DNA of 64,000 bases. Origin: Telluria beijingensis (lineage in GTDB: Bacteria > Pseudomonadota > Gammaproteobacteria > Burkholderiales > Burkholderiaceae_D). Positions 32,681-41,544 of this stretch are shown piece after piece. The notes below the pieces were generated by a model. It did not search any database. It had not been told where the DNA came from and saw only the letters and a program-made list of their open reading frames with translations. Location: NCBI RefSeq assembly GCF_030770395.1, contig NZ_CP132480.1:3553802-3617801 (forward strand). The letters are read 5' to 3'. A program made the position numbers and the translations under genes. Every line of letters starts with the position of its first letter. Within the stretch, counting starts at the first letter, position 1.

Positions 32681-34318
32681 ATGGCCCATATCCAACCAGC
32701 CGGCTGGCGCGAGATGGCCGTCACCGGCGCCGCCGCGCGCGAGATCGAAACCCTGGCCTACCTCGACCAGCGCCTGGCCGACACGCCCTACGTCATCTAC
32801 CACGGCGTGCACTGGACCAATGTGGAGCAGGGGTATTCGGTGTATGGCGATGTCGACTTCATCGTGCTGGCCCCGAATGGCCGCATCCTGGTGATCGAGC
32901 AGGTCGCCGGCTTCCTGAACGAGACTCCGGAAGGCCTGGTGAAGAGCTACCAGGGCAAGCCGCGCAAGATCCGCAGCCAGATCCTGGCGACCATCGAGGG
33001 CCTGGCCAAGCGCTACCACGGCACGCTGTCAGTTGATTATCTTCTCTATTGCCCCGACTACATCGTGCGCGACCAGCAGTTGGCCGGGATCGACCCCGAC
33101 CACATCATCGATGCCACCAACAAGCCCAAGCTGGCGCGGGTGATCCGCGAAGCGCTGCCGATCACCGACCGCAGCGACGAGTTCGACAAGGTCACGCGCT
33201 TTTTGGGCGACACGCTGAACCTGCGGCCCGACCCCAGCGCCATGATCGGCAACGCGGTCAAGATGGTGACGCGGCTGTCGGGCGGCCTGGCGACCTGGGC
33301 GCGGCGGCTCGAATTCTCTCCATTCCGCCTGCACGTGATCGGCACCGCCGGCAGCGGCAAGACCCAGCTGGCGCTGGCCGAATACACGGCCGCGATCGAC
33401 GCCGGCCTGCGTCCGCTATATGTCTGCTTCAACCGGCCGCTGGCCGACCACATCGAACGCCTGGTCCCGGCCGGCGGGCGGGTGGCGACCTTCCACATGC
33501 TGTCCGACGCCTGGCTGCGCGCGCAGGACGTCACGCCCGACTACGGCGCGGCGGATGTGTGGGATCGCATCGAGACCTCGATGACGGGCGCCGCGCTGCC
33601 CGAGACCTGGCAGTTCGACGTGGTGATCGTCGACGAGGGCCAGGATTTCTCGGTGGCCTGGCGCGACATCGTGCTGCGCATGCTGAAGGAAGGCGGCCGC
33701 GCGATCTGGATGGAAGACCCGGACCAGAACCTGTACGGCCGCGCGATGGTGCCGCTGCCGGGCTGGGTGACGCTGCATTCGCACACCAACTACCGCAGCC
33801 CGCGCCAGATCGTCGACATGCTGACCAAGCTCGGCGCCGCGCGCCAGCCGGTGGAGGCGGGTAGTCCGTTCAAGGGGGCGGATATCGAGGAGATGACGTA
33901 TCCGGAAGGGGATGTGGAAGCGATGCTGGCGCAGACCAGGCGCGCCGTGACGTCGTGCCTGGCGGCGGGGTTCGGGCGGCAGGATATCGCGATCTGCTCG
34001 TTCCGCGGGCGCGAGAAGTCGGCCATCCTGAAGCTCGATCGCTTGAGCGATGCGCACACGCTGCGCTCGTTCACCGGAGCCTATGATTTGTTCGGCAATC
34101 CGGTGTTTCGCGAAGGGGGATTATTGGCGGAGTCGGTGTACCGGTTCAAGGGGCAGTCGGCGCCAGCGTTGATCTTTACCGAGATCGATTTCGAGGAACT
34201 CGATGAGCGCGCGCTGCGTAAACTCTTCGTGGGAATGACGCGCGCGCGCTTGAAGCTGGTGCTGGTGATGAGCGAACGGGCTTCGGTGCAGATGCTCGAT
34301 AGGATGAGTGGGGGGTGA
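32681..34318 (+). CDS. NERD-domain UvrD-like helicase
   Basis: The protein has 545 residues. N-terminal NERD nuclease-related domain (about 20-110: YLDQRLADTPYVIYHGVHWT, VDFIVLAPNGRILVIE; the usual acidic-K-E pattern is partly replaced, with EQVAG where ExK is expected). The helicase core follows: Walker A VIGTAGSGKTQLAL (about 224-237), Walker B FDVVIVDEGQDF (about 315), and C-terminal motifs SVYRFKGQSAPALIF (about 490) and LFVGMTRARLKLVLV (about 520). Similar proteins are proposed in DNA repair or defence. It is a single transcription unit divergent from mshQ. Confidence 0.85.
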   Translation: MAHIQPAGWREMAVTGAAAREIETLAYLDQRLADTPYVIYHGVHWTNVEQGYSVYGDVDFIVLAPNGRILVIEQVAGFLNETPEGLVKSYQGKPRKIRSQILATIEGLAKRYHGTLSVDYLLYCPDYIVRDQQLAGIDPDHIIDATNKPKLARVIREALPITDRSDEFDKVTRFLGDTLNLRPDPSAMIGNAVKMVTRLSGGLATWARRLEFSPFRLHVIGTAGSGKTQLALAEYTAAIDAGLRPLYVCFNRPLADHIERLVPAGGRVATFHMLSDAWLRAQDVTPDYGAADVWDRIETSMTGAALPETWQFDVVIVDEGQDFSVAWRDIVLRMLKEGGRAIWMEDPDQNLYGRAMVPLPGWVTLHSHTNYRSPRQIVDMLTKLGAARQPVEAGSPFKGADIEEMTYPEGDVEAMLAQTRRAVTSCLAAGFGRQDIAICSFRGREKSAILKLDRLSDAHTLRSFTGAYDLFGNPVFREGGLLAESVYRFKGQSAPALIFTEIDFEELDERALRKLFVGMTRARLKLVLVMSERASVQMLDRMSGG

Positions 34319-34345
34319 TGGTGGGTGTGGTGGTGGTGCGGGCAA

Positions 34346-34375
34346 ACTTGGGTCCCCGCCTTCGCGGGGACGACG
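34346..34375 (+). repeat. REP-like palindrome, pair A left copy
   Basis: ACTTGGGT-CCCCGC-CTTC-GCGGGG-ACGACG. Hairpin with a conserved ACTTGGGT head and ACGACG tail. Five more copies occur in the window, always in inverted pairs between genes. Confidence 0.8.
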
Positions 34376-34396
34376 TGGTGGTACGGTGCCGTATGG

Positions 34397-34588
34397 GGTA
34401 AGTGCTAGCTGTGTATGCGGTAAGTGCTAGCTGTGTATGCGGTAACTGCTAGCTGTGTATGCGGTAAGTGCTAGCTATGTATGCGGTAACTGCTAGCTAT
34501 GTATGCGGTAACTGCTAGCTGTGAATGTAGTAACCGCTAACTGTGAATGTAGTAACCGCTAGCGGTGTGTGTAGTAACCGCTAGATGT
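34397..34588 (+). repeat. 22-bp tandem repeat array, eight full copies plus a partial
   Basis: The unit GGTAAGTGCTAGCTGTGTATGC repeats from 34397 in a strict 22-bp period through 34572, with a partial ninth to about 34588. Early copies are nearly identical; the last three drift (AGTAACCGCTAACTGTGAATGT). Each contains GCTAGC or a variant. There is no gene. It lies exactly between the two arms of REP pair A, downstream of the helicase and downstream of leuA. There are no spacers, so it is not CRISPR. Confidence 0.9.
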
Positions 34589-34593
34589 AAAAC

Positions 34594-34623
34594 CGTCGCT
34601 CCCGCGAAGGCGGGAGCCCAAGT
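34594..34623 (-). repeat. REP-like palindrome, pair A right copy
   Basis: CGTCGCTCCCGCGAAGGCGGGAGC followed by CCAAGT, the inverse of the 34346 copy, 29 nt beyond the leuA stop; may also help end leuA transcription. Confidence 0.8.
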
Positions 34624-34651
34624 TCTCACGCCACATCGCAGGCAGCGATGA

Positions 34652-36331
34652 TTACGCGGCCAGTTCGCCGGCTTCAGCGCCGCTTGCCGCCACATGCCGG
34701 TTCACCGCCGACAACACCGACTTGAACGACGCCGTCACGATATTGCTGTCGATGCCCACGCCGAACAGGGTCGGTCCATTCCCCACGCGCAGTTCGACGT
34801 AGCAGGCCGCGCGCGCATCGGCGCCCGAGCCGATCGCGTGCTCGTGGTAGTCCATCAGGCGAATCTCGAGCCCCAGCGCGTTGACGAAGGCGTCGATCGG
34901 GCCGTTGCCGGTGCCGGCGAAGGTCTGCGGCGCATGGTGGCGCGCCACGTTCACGTCGAGCTGGACTTCGTGTTCGCTGTCCTCGACCATGCGGTGCGAG
35001 ATGTAGTGATATGGCTCGTCCTGCTCCAGGTACTCGCGCGCGAACAGCGCATGCAGGTCGCCGGCGTTGATCTCGCGGCCGCTCTCGTCGGCCACGCGCT
35101 GCACGGCGCGCGAAAACTCGATCTGCAAACGACGGGGCAGCTGCAGGCCGTATTCCTGCTCCAGCAGGTAGGCCATGCCGCCCTTGCCCGACTGGCTATT
35201 GACGCGGATGACGGCGTCGTAGCTGCGGCCCAGGTCGGCCGGGTCGATCGGCAGATACGGCACTTCCCAGATCGCGTCGGCCTGCTGCTTGGCGAAGCCC
35301 TTCTTGATCGCGTCCTGGTGCGAGCCCGAGAACGCGGTGAACACCAGGTCGCCCGCATACGGATGGCGTGGGTGCACCGGCAGTTGGTTGCAGTCTTCCA
35401 CCAGTTGGCGCACGGCGTCGATGTCCGAGAAGTCCAGGCCAGGGTTGACGCCTTGCGTGTAGAGGTTCATCGCCAGGGTGACCAGGTCGACGTTGCCGGT
35501 GCGTTCGCCATTGCCGAACAGGCAGCCTTCGACGCGGTCGGCGCCGGCCATCACCGCCAGTTCGGCGGCGGCCACCGCGGTGCCGCGGTCATTGTGCGGG
35601 TGGATGCTGATGACCAGCGAGTCGCGGTTGTTCAGGTTGCGGCACATCCATTCGATCTGGTCGGCATACACGTTCGGCGTGGCCGCTTCGACCGTCGATG
35701 GCAGGTTGACGATCATCTTGTTGTCGGGCGTCGGCTGCCACACGGCGCTGACCGCATCGGTGATCTGCTTCGAGAAATCGAGTTCGGTAGTCGAGAACGA
35801 TTCCGGCGAATATTCCAGGCCCCATTGGGTCTGCGGATGCTGGCTGGTGAGTTCCTTGATCAGCTGCGTACCCTTGACGGCGATCTGCACGATCTCGTCG
35901 CGCTCCATGCCGAACACCACGCGGCGGAACACCGGCGCCACCGAGTTGTAGATGTGGACGATGGCGCGTTTGGCGCCGATCGCCGATTCCACGGTGCGGC
36001 GAATCAGCTCGTCGCGTGCCTGGGTCAGCACGATGATGGTGACGTCGTCCGGAATGTGCTTGTCGTCCACCAGCATGCGCACGAAATCGAAGTCGGTCTG
36101 CGAGGCGGACGGGAAGCCGACCTCGATTTCCTTGATGCCGACCTGGACCAGCATCTTGAAGAAGCGCAGCTTCTTCTCGACGCTCATCGGCTCGATCAAT
36201 GCCTGGTTACCGTCACGCAGGTCGGTGCTCATCCAGATCGGCGGCGTGGTGATGGTGCGGCTCGGCCACTGGCGGTCGGCCAGGGGGACGGCAGGGAAGG
36301 GACGGTATTTGGTGGCGGGATTGGTCAGCAT
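34652..36331 (-). CDS. leuA: 2-isopropylmalate synthase
   Basis: The protein has 559 residues, of the longer class of LeuA. TIM-barrel catalytic motifs: [15 protein letters not shown] (about 35-50), [16 protein letters not shown] (about 75), and the metal-binding [16 protein letters not shown] (about 248), followed by [16 protein letters not shown]. The C-terminal LeuA dimer/leucine-sensing domain holds [22 protein letters not shown] sequence. It condenses acetyl-CoA with 2-oxoisovalerate in the first step of leucine synthesis. The ATG at 36331 was chosen because AGGAG lies 8 nt upstream; the ATG at 36358 lacks one. It is preceded by a Leu-rich leader peptide gene. Confidence 0.96.
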   Translation of the reverse strand: MLTNPATKYRPFPAVPLADRQWPSRTITTPPIWMSTDLRDGNQALIEPMSVEKKLRFFKMLVQVGIKEIEVGFPSASQTDFDFVRMLVDDKHIPDDVTIIVLTQARDELIRRTVESAIGAKRAIVHIYNSVAPVFRRVVFGMERDEIVQIAVKGTQLIKELTSQHPQTQWGLEYSPESFSTTELDFSKQITDAVSAVWQPTPDNKMIVNLPSTVEAATPNVYADQIEWMCRNLNNRDSLVISIHPHNDRGTAVAAAELAVMAGADRVEGCLFGNGERTGNVDLVTLAMNLYTQGVNPGLDFSDIDAVRQLVEDCNQLPVHPRHPYAGDLVFTAFSGSHQDAIKKGFAKQQADAIWEVPYLPIDPADLGRSYDAVIRVNSQSGKGGMAYLLEQEYGLQLPRRLQIEFSRAVQRVADESGREINAGDLHALFAREYLEQDEPYHYISHRMVEDSEHEVQLDVNVARHHAPQTFAGTGNGPIDAFVNALGLEIRLMDYHEHAIGSGADARAACYVELRVGNGPTLFGVGIDSNIVTASFKSVLSAVNRHVAASGAEAGELAA

Positions 36332-36444
36332 GATCGGGGCTCCTGATGGGTTGGTCACTGGGCGACCTCATGGGTCTGTGAGGTGGCGGAGGCTGCCGGA
36401 CGGGCCACGAAAAACGCTAGGCCCGGCAACCGATCGGTAGCTTT

Positions 36445-36608
36445 AGCAGCAGGCGAATGCCTGCGCGCGAGCCAGCCGCCAGGACGAACCCGGTGGAAAA
36501 AGTCGATGGTGCGAAAAATGGCGTGGTAGACATCGGTCGAATCCTGCTGCTGCTGTTGGGGCCGGCGAGGCCGGGACGTACGGCGGAGTTACGCGCGTAG
36601 TAGCAGGG
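36445..36608 (-). promoter_or_regulatory. Candidate leucine attenuator between leuL and leuA
   Basis: Three complementary regions read on the minus strand: region 1 CCTGCT inside the leader peptide's last Leu codons (plus 36598-36608); region 2 AACAGCAGCAGCAGG (36543-36557); region 3 CCTGCTGCT (36445-36453). Region 2 can pair with 1 or perfectly with 3 (9 bp). Region 3 overlaps a separate hairpin GCAGGC-ATTC-GCCTGC (36449-36464). This is the mutually exclusive pairing expected of attenuation. A clear U-tract does not follow the last hairpin; the only T-run (GCGTTTTTCG, near 36410-36416) lies further down, so the termination step is unresolved. Confidence 0.5.
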
Positions 36609-36669
36609 CAGCCAGCGGTAGTGCGCCGGCGGCTGGTAGGGTGGTCGACAGATGCAGGGTGAAAGACAT
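36589..36669 (-). CDS. leuL: leu operon leader peptide, Leu-rich, with rare CTA codons
   Basis: The 26-residue ORF reads MSFTLHLSTTLPAAGALPLA then ALLLRA. Eight residues are Leu: four CTG and four CTA, the latter a rare codon in DNA this GC-rich, including a terminal CTG-CTA-CTA run. It lies 257 nt before leuA on the same strand. A promoter with TTGACA, 17-bp spacer and TAAAGT lies so close that its predicted RNA start is at or within a base or two of the ATG, which would explain the lack of a Shine-Dalgarno. Stalling at Leu codons when leucyl-tRNA is low is the expected trigger for leuA expression. Confidence 0.75.
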   Translation of the reverse strand: MSFTLHLSTTLPAAGALPLAALLLRA

Positions 36670-36676
36670 AATTTCG

Positions 36677-36705
36677 ACTTTAAGGAACTCTTGGCCGTAT
36701 GTCAA
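36677..36705 (-). promoter_or_regulatory. Sigma-70 promoter for leuL-leuA
   Basis: On the minus strand: -35 TTGACA (36705-36700), 17-bp spacer, -10 TAAAGT (36682-36677; 4 of 6 to consensus). The A of the leuL ATG is 8 nt after the -10, at the normal distance for transcription start. Confidence 0.65.
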
Positions 36706-36902
36706 GCGGGAAATTGCCACTTGTGGAAAAGAAAGTACGGGAAATTGGCGCTGTTTTCGAGGCTGGATTGCGCAGCGAAAGTGTCGTTTCGACGCAGTGC
36801 TAGAGGGCGTGCGCGGCAGTTTATGCTCCTGTCATGGCTGAGAACAGCAGCAGTTAGTTTGCTGCGTGGTAGCATCGAAGACGGAACTTTCTGGAGAGAT
36901 TC

Positions 36903-38027
36903 ATGACCCGCCGTGCCGTGACCGATACCGCCCTTGACGCTGCCCGACTTCGACTGAAGCTGTGTGGCGCCGCCGCCCTGATGCTGCTGTGCTCCGCCTG
37001 CGGCGACGGCATCCCGAAGGACAAGGACGACGAGGACGATGGCGAATCGCCGCCGCCGCAGGCTGCGCTCTCGATCCTGGCGGGTGATGCGACGATCGAG
37101 GGCACGATGGACGGCACCGGTACGGCCGCCCGCTTCAAGTGGCCGCAGGGTATTGCGATCGATAGCGATGGCAATCTGTACGTCGCGGATACCGGCAACT
37201 TCGTCATCCGCAAGATCACGCCGGCGGGTGTGGTGACCACTGTGGCCGGTGCGGCCGGCACCAGCGACCACGTCGACGGCAATACCGGCAATGCCCGCTT
37301 CGGCAATCCGGTCGCGGTGGCGGTGAACCGTAGCGGGACGATTTATGTCACCGATAACCTGCGTATCCGCAGCATTACCACCAACGGACGTGTCAGCACG
37401 ACGGCGCTGATCCCGATCGGGAGCAACGTCAGCGGAGGCCGCGTGGCCACGGTGACGCCGGGCGGGATCGCGGTCGATGCCAACGACAACCTGTTTGTCA
37501 CCAATGGCTACGGTACGCGCAGGATCTCAAACGGCACTACTTTCATGCTGGAAGGCCAATCGGTCGTGAACGATCTGAGCGGCGTCAGCCTGTTTGAACC
37601 GCGTGGCGTGGCAGTGGACAGTAACAACAATGTGTTCGTGTTCGACCTGGAACGCGAGATCAGCCGCTGGAACCAGAACGGCCTGATCGGCACCAATCCC
37701 TTGATCACGCTGGCAGGGGCGCCGAACGTCCGGGGCGCGGCCAACGGCACCGGCAACGCGGCGCGCTTCGAGCAGGTGGTGGGCTTGACGGTCGACCCGC
37801 AAGGCAATGTTTATGCGGCGGATGCGATCAATAACCTGGTGCGCAAGATCACGCCGGCCGGCGTGGTCACCACGGTCGCGGGCACCACGCGCTCGATGAC
37901 CCTGCGCACCGGAGATTTGCCGGGCAGCCTGGCGGACGTGCGCGGCGTCGTTGCGGATGGCAAGGGCAATCTGTATGTGACGTCGGGGAATGCGGTGGTC
38001 AAGATCAGGTTGCCGGAGTCGCGTTGA
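36903..38027 (+). CDS. NHL-repeat lipoprotein
   Basis: The protein has 374 residues. Signal peptide with lipobox LLCSAC (Cys about 33), then a Asp/Glu-rich linker (PKDKDDEDDGESPPP) and NHL beta-propeller blades: PQGIAIDSDGNLYVADTGNF, PGGIAVDANDNLFVTNG, PRGVAVDSNNNVFVFDLE and VVGLTVDPQGNVYAADAINN, with paired linkers RKITPAGVVTTVAG seen twice. NHL propellers bind proteins, sugars or act in signalling; the specific role is unknown. GGAGAG precedes the ATG. It is divergent from leuL over a short region. Confidence 0.88.
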   Translation: MTRRAVTDTALDAARLRLKLCGAAALMLLCSACGDGIPKDKDDEDDGESPPPQAALSILAGDATIEGTMDGTGTAARFKWPQGIAIDSDGNLYVADTGNFVIRKITPAGVVTTVAGAAGTSDHVDGNTGNARFGNPVAVAVNRSGTIYVTDNLRIRSITTNGRVSTTALIPIGSNVSGGRVATVTPGGIAVDANDNLFVTNGYGTRRISNGTTFMLEGQSVVNDLSGVSLFEPRGVAVDSNNNVFVFDLEREISRWNQNGLIGTNPLITLAGAPNVRGAANGTGNAARFEQVVGLTVDPQGNVYAADAINNLVRKITPAGVVTTVAGTTRSMTLRTGDLPGSLADVRGVVADGKGNLYVTSGNAVVKIRLPESR

Positions 38028-38160
38028 TCGCCAGCTTCGGATGATCGTGCAAGCTTCGCGGAGGATCGCGCTAACGTGCGTCAGCGCATGCGCTGCACAC
38101 TAGCTGTAAGCGGAAGCGCCGGGATGGCCTTCCCATTCAACGATCATCAGGGAGCGCGCT

Positions 38161-38685
38161 ATGGAATTCTTTCGATCCGGTTCGGATGGTTCGTCACGGT
38201 GGACGATTGCCTGCTTATTGGTGGCTGTGCTGATGTGGTCCGGGTCCCCGGCGCATGCCGACAGCGGCTCGGCGCAAGCGCAAATTAACAAGGAAGCGGT
38301 GGGCAAGGCATTCGCCGCCTGGGCCGCCGGCGGGCAGACCTTCTTTGACGACATGCTGGCGCCGGATGTGGTCTGGACCATCAAGGGCAGCAGCTTGAGC
38401 GCCGGTGTCCACCGCGGCAAGCAGGCCTTGATCGACAAGGCGGTCAAGCCGCTGTCGACCCGCTTGCAACGCCAGATCCGGCCCACGATCCGCAACCTGT
38501 GGACCGATGGAGATCACGTCATCATCGAGTGGGATGGCGAGGCGGTGGCGAAGGATGGCAAACCCTATCGCAACAGCTATATGTGGATCTTCCGCATGCA
38601 AGATGGCCGCGCGACCGAGGTGACGGCTTATCTCGATCTGGCGGCTTATGACGACGTGCTGCGGCGGGTGCCGGTCTCGCGCTGA
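38161..38685 (+). CDS. Exported SnoaL-like (NTF2-fold) protein
   Basis: The protein has 174 residues. Signal peptide (WTIACLLVAVLMWSGSPAHA) ends at about 33. The remainder is the SnoaL/NTF2 alpha+beta cone: VGKAFAAWAAGGQTFFDDML, LAPDVVWTIKG, WTDGDHVIIEWDGEAVAKDG, YMWIFRMQDGRATEVTAYLD. AGGGAG lies 6 nt before the ATG. Such folds include isomerases, hydrolases and pure binding proteins, so a catalytic function cannot be stated. Confidence 0.82.
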   Translation: MEFFRSGSDGSSRWTIACLLVAVLMWSGSPAHADSGSAQAQINKEAVGKAFAAWAAGGQTFFDDMLAPDVVWTIKGSSLSAGVHRGKQALIDKAVKPLSTRLQRQIRPTIRNLWTDGDHVIIEWDGEAVAKDGKPYRNSYMWIFRMQDGRATEVTAYLDLAAYDDVLRRVPVSR

Positions 38686-38745
38686 TCGATTAGGTGGCTG
38701 CTATCTCGGTAAAGGATAGAGCCTGAGCAACGACATCGTGTGCAG

Positions 38746-39495
38746 TTAATCCGCTGTAGGCGCCTCGACGATTAGCCGCGGTATCTTCTGATACAAGGCG
38801 AGCTTGAAGTCATCGCGGTCGATCGACGAATGGCAGCGACGATGACAGTTTGGACAAAGGGCCACGGCATTCGTCGTCGTATCGGAGCCGTGGCTCGCTA
38901 GTGGCATGACGTGGTGGACTTCGAGATAGGGCAAGCCGTCATTGCCGACAAAGGGTGCCTGGCTATCGCATCCCTCACATCGACCGTTTGCAGCTTGGAG
39001 TACCCAGGCTTTGACGGCGGGGTCGCGAACATACGATGTCGTAATCGTCGACACCATAGCCGGTTGGAAGTTTCCGACCGGCCGCATACCTACCTTTTGT
39101 ACTCTTAGCGAGGTCACCTTGGCCGCTAGCGCCATGTGATCCGACGTTGGAACGTAAGACTCGAGGAATTCAATACCGCAGGTGCGCAATAGCGCGACCA
39201 TCTTTTCCTTGACGGTGCTGCCGATATTTTTGGCTGGGAGATATCCCGCGATCCATGGCATTTTCAGTTCATAGAGCGCTGCGGAGATATTCTGCATGCG
39301 GAATTCGATGGAGCCCTTTGTGCGGGTGGATAGCACACCGGCCCGAAGCTGCCGATTTACCTCAGCCTTGCTATATGGCCGGCTGTTGAGCTCAGCGCGT
39401 AGCATGTCGAGGTAGGCCAGAATGGCGCTCGTAAGCTCTTCGTCGGTCCAAGGACTATTGCTGAGAGCAGATGGGGTCTCGAAGAGATCGGACAT
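38746..39495 (-). CDS. HNH endonuclease, McrA-like, orphan
   Basis: The protein has 249 residues. The C-terminal HNH domain (about 170-230) reads CEGCDSQAPF, then LEVHHVMPLASHGSDTTTNA, VALCPNCHRRCH: His-His, Asn and the CxxC zinc site. The N-terminal domain (about 15-100; WTDEELTSAILAYLDMLRAE) is one that often accompanies HNH domains in restriction-like proteins and may read modified DNA. No methylase or partner is adjacent. A role in type IV restriction is possible but unproven. Confidence 0.82.
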   Translation of the reverse strand: MSDLFETPSALSNSPWTDEELTSAILAYLDMLRAELNSRPYSKAEVNRQLRAGVLSTRTKGSIEFRMQNISAALYELKMPWIAGYLPAKNIGSTVKEKMVALLRTCGIEFLESYVPTSDHMALAAKVTSLRVQKVGMRPVGNFQPAMVSTITTSYVRDPAVKAWVLQAANGRCEGCDSQAPFVGNDGLPYLEVHHVMPLASHGSDTTTNAVALCPNCHRRCHSSIDRDDFKLALYQKIPRLIVEAPTAD

Positions 39496-39571
39496 GACTG
39501 GGCGGACATAAGCAGTTCACCCAGTCTATCTATTGTTCAATATCTTGGCAACAATATGAACACGCTTGTAT

Positions 39572-40006
39572 TCAGGCCGGCATCACAACAGCCTGGGGTC
39601 CGTACACGACCATCCGCCCACCATGTTCACGTTGCCAGGCCGCGGCGGTCGGCTTGTCGGCAAACCAGATGTGCTCATGGTCGTTGAACGCGCCGAGGTC
39701 GAAGCGGAACCGGTCCAGCACCTCCGGCGGGCGGCGGTCGATATCGCGCTTGCAGGCATCCCAGCTGACGTAACCCAGCTCCCTGGCCAGGGTGCGGAAC
39801 ATGTGCTTGAGCTGCAGCGTGGTGCGTGCGTGATAGAGCTCGGTAACGCGCGAGCCTGTCGCCGCGGCGGCATGCACACGGCGCACGATGGGCAAGGCCT
39901 TGCTCGGCTGGTCAGAATGGACGCAGCGCAGCATGCCGCGGGCGTAGCGGCGCAGGAAATCGGTATGGGTGTCGGGCGTTGCAGTTCGGTGTGGATGCAG
40001 GTGCAT
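39572..40006 (-). CDS. Conserved hypothetical protein
   Basis: The protein has 144 residues. The ATG at 40006 has AAGGAA 5 nt upstream; the longer open frame upstream looks non-coding. The sequence is rich in Arg/His with helical text (HMFRTLARELGYVSWDACKR) and ends YGPQAVVMPA. No signal or membrane segment. Function unknown. Confidence 0.6.
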   Translation of the reverse strand: MHLHPHRTATPDTHTDFLRRYARGMLRCVHSDQPSKALPIVRRVHAAAATGSRVTELYHARTTLQLKHMFRTLARELGYVSWDACKRDIDRRPPEVLDRFRFDLGAFNDHEHIWFADKPTAAAWQREHGGRMVVYGPQAVVMPA

Positions 40007-40251
40007 GCCAGTTCCTTTCACATGGATTAGGCCGCTCTCGCTACGGCATCGGTGAATGAACAGGGATGAAGTCCTGAAAAAGATCACGTCGTGGACGTTG
40101 GCAGGTGCGCTGGCTTTCGCGAGAGTGGGCGTCCTGCACAGCCCGGAGCGGATGGTAGCACGAGTCTTGTGTCTTGTAGTGGCTGTGTTGCGAACATGCC
40201 ATGGCAAAAAAGGCGCAACCCATGAGTGATACTGTTTGATACCATCCCGAA

Positions 40252-41538
40252 ATGAACGTTACCCACTCTCACCTGGTTGCCACGCCGCGCATCCGTTACC
40301 GCCAGAATCTGGCGCTGATCCTGCTGGTCGTTACCGGCGTCATCAATTACCTGGACCGCGCCACGCTCGCCGTCGCCAACGAATTCATTCGTGCCGACCT
40401 CGGGCTGTCGCTGGGCGAGATGGGCGTGCTGCTGTCGGCATTCTCGTGGAGCTATGCGCTGTGCCAACTGCCGGTCGGCGCCCTGGTCGACAAGATCGGG
40501 CCGCGCTGGCTGCTTGGTGCGGGGTTGGTGGTGTGGTCGCTGGCGCAAGCGGCGGGCGGGCTCGTTTCGACCTTCGGCTGGTTCGTGCTGGCGCGCGTCG
40601 TGCTTGGCATCGGCGAGGCGCCGCAATTTCCGGCCGCGGCGCGGGTCGTGAGCAACTGGTTTCCATTGCGCGCGCGTGGCACGCCGACCGGCATCTACAA
40701 CTCGGCGTCGCCGCTGGGCTTTGCGCTGGCCCCTCTGTGCCTGTCGCCGCTGATCGCTGCGACCAGCTGGCACTGGGCCTTTTTTATTACGGGCGCCCTG
40801 GGCATCGTCGCGGCCATCGTCTGGGTGATGTTATATCGCGACCCGGTACGCGAGCAGTTGACCGAGGCCGAACGCGCCTATCTGGATGAAGGCCAGAACG
40901 TGGAGGCCGCGCCAGCGACCGGCTTCGCTTCGTGGCGCGCACTGTTCCGCCAGCGCGCCACCTGGGGCATGCTGCTCGGCTTCTTCGGTTCGGTCTACCT
41001 GAACTGGGTCTTCCTCACCTGGCTGCCGGGCTATCTGCGGACCGAGCGCCACATGGATGTCGCCTACGTCGGCGTGGCGGCCACGATCCCCTTCCTGTGC
41101 GGGTTCCTGGGCGCCTTGTCGGCTGGTTGGGCGTCCGACCAGATCACCCGCCGTGCGAAATCTGTGGTGGCGGGGCGTCGCACGGCGGTGGTGCTGTCGA
41201 TGCTGGGCATGGTGGCGTTCACGATTCCCGCAGCGCTGGTTGAAAGCAATACTGCGGCCATCGCCTGCATCTCGGTGGTGATCTTCCTGGCCAATGCGGC
41301 GTCGGCCTGTTCGTGGTCGCTCGTGACAGCGGTGGCGCCCCGCAGCCGCATTGCCTCGCTTGGGGCAATCCAGAACTTCGGCGGTTTTATCGGTGGCGCG
41401 CTGGCGCCGATCTTTACCGGGTATATCGCGCAGAGCTGGTCGTTCGTGCCGGCCTTGTTGACCGGTGCAGGCATCGCCTTCCTTGGTGCGATGTCGTATC
41501 AGTTCCTGGTAGTGCGGCCGATTCCAGAACAGGACTGA
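40252..41538 (+). CDS. MFS transporter, anion:cation symporter type
   Basis: The protein has 428 residues and about 12 hydrophobic segments. The N-terminus has NYLDRATLAVANEFIRADLG and the first loop VDKIGPRWLLGAGLVVW of the MFS motif A type. The NYLDR box is the signature of the ACS family that imports hexuronates, galactonate, glucarate, 4-hydroxyphenylacetate or tartrate with protons. The substrate is not predictable from this alone. It is a single gene, with no catabolic neighbour. Confidence 0.9.
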   Translation: MNVTHSHLVATPRIRYRQNLALILLVVTGVINYLDRATLAVANEFIRADLGLSLGEMGVLLSAFSWSYALCQLPVGALVDKIGPRWLLGAGLVVWSLAQAAGGLVSTFGWFVLARVVLGIGEAPQFPAAARVVSNWFPLRARGTPTGIYNSASPLGFALAPLCLSPLIAATSWHWAFFITGALGIVAAIVWVMLYRDPVREQLTEAERAYLDEGQNVEAAPATGFASWRALFRQRATWGMLLGFFGSVYLNWVFLTWLPGYLRTERHMDVAYVGVAATIPFLCGFLGALSAGWASDQITRRAKSVVAGRRTAVVLSMLGMVAFTIPAALVESNTAAIACISVVIFLANAASACSWSLVTAVAPRSRIASLGAIQNFGGFIGGALAPIFTGYIAQSWSFVPALLTGAGIAFLGAMSYQFLVVRPIPEQD

Positions 41539-41544
41539 TATTCA

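Noticed and set aside
34397..34588. Possible CRISPR array
   Set aside because: Units are directly adjacent with no spacers; it is a simple tandem repeat and no cas genes are near.
34694..36346. 550-residue plus-strand ORF over leuA
   Set aside because: Antisense shadow of leuA.
36510..36600. Plus-strand small ORF with a run of five Leu (CTG CTG CTG CTG TTG)
   Set aside because: It is antisense to leuA's leader. The Leu-rich ORF on the correct strand with a matched promoter explains the region better.
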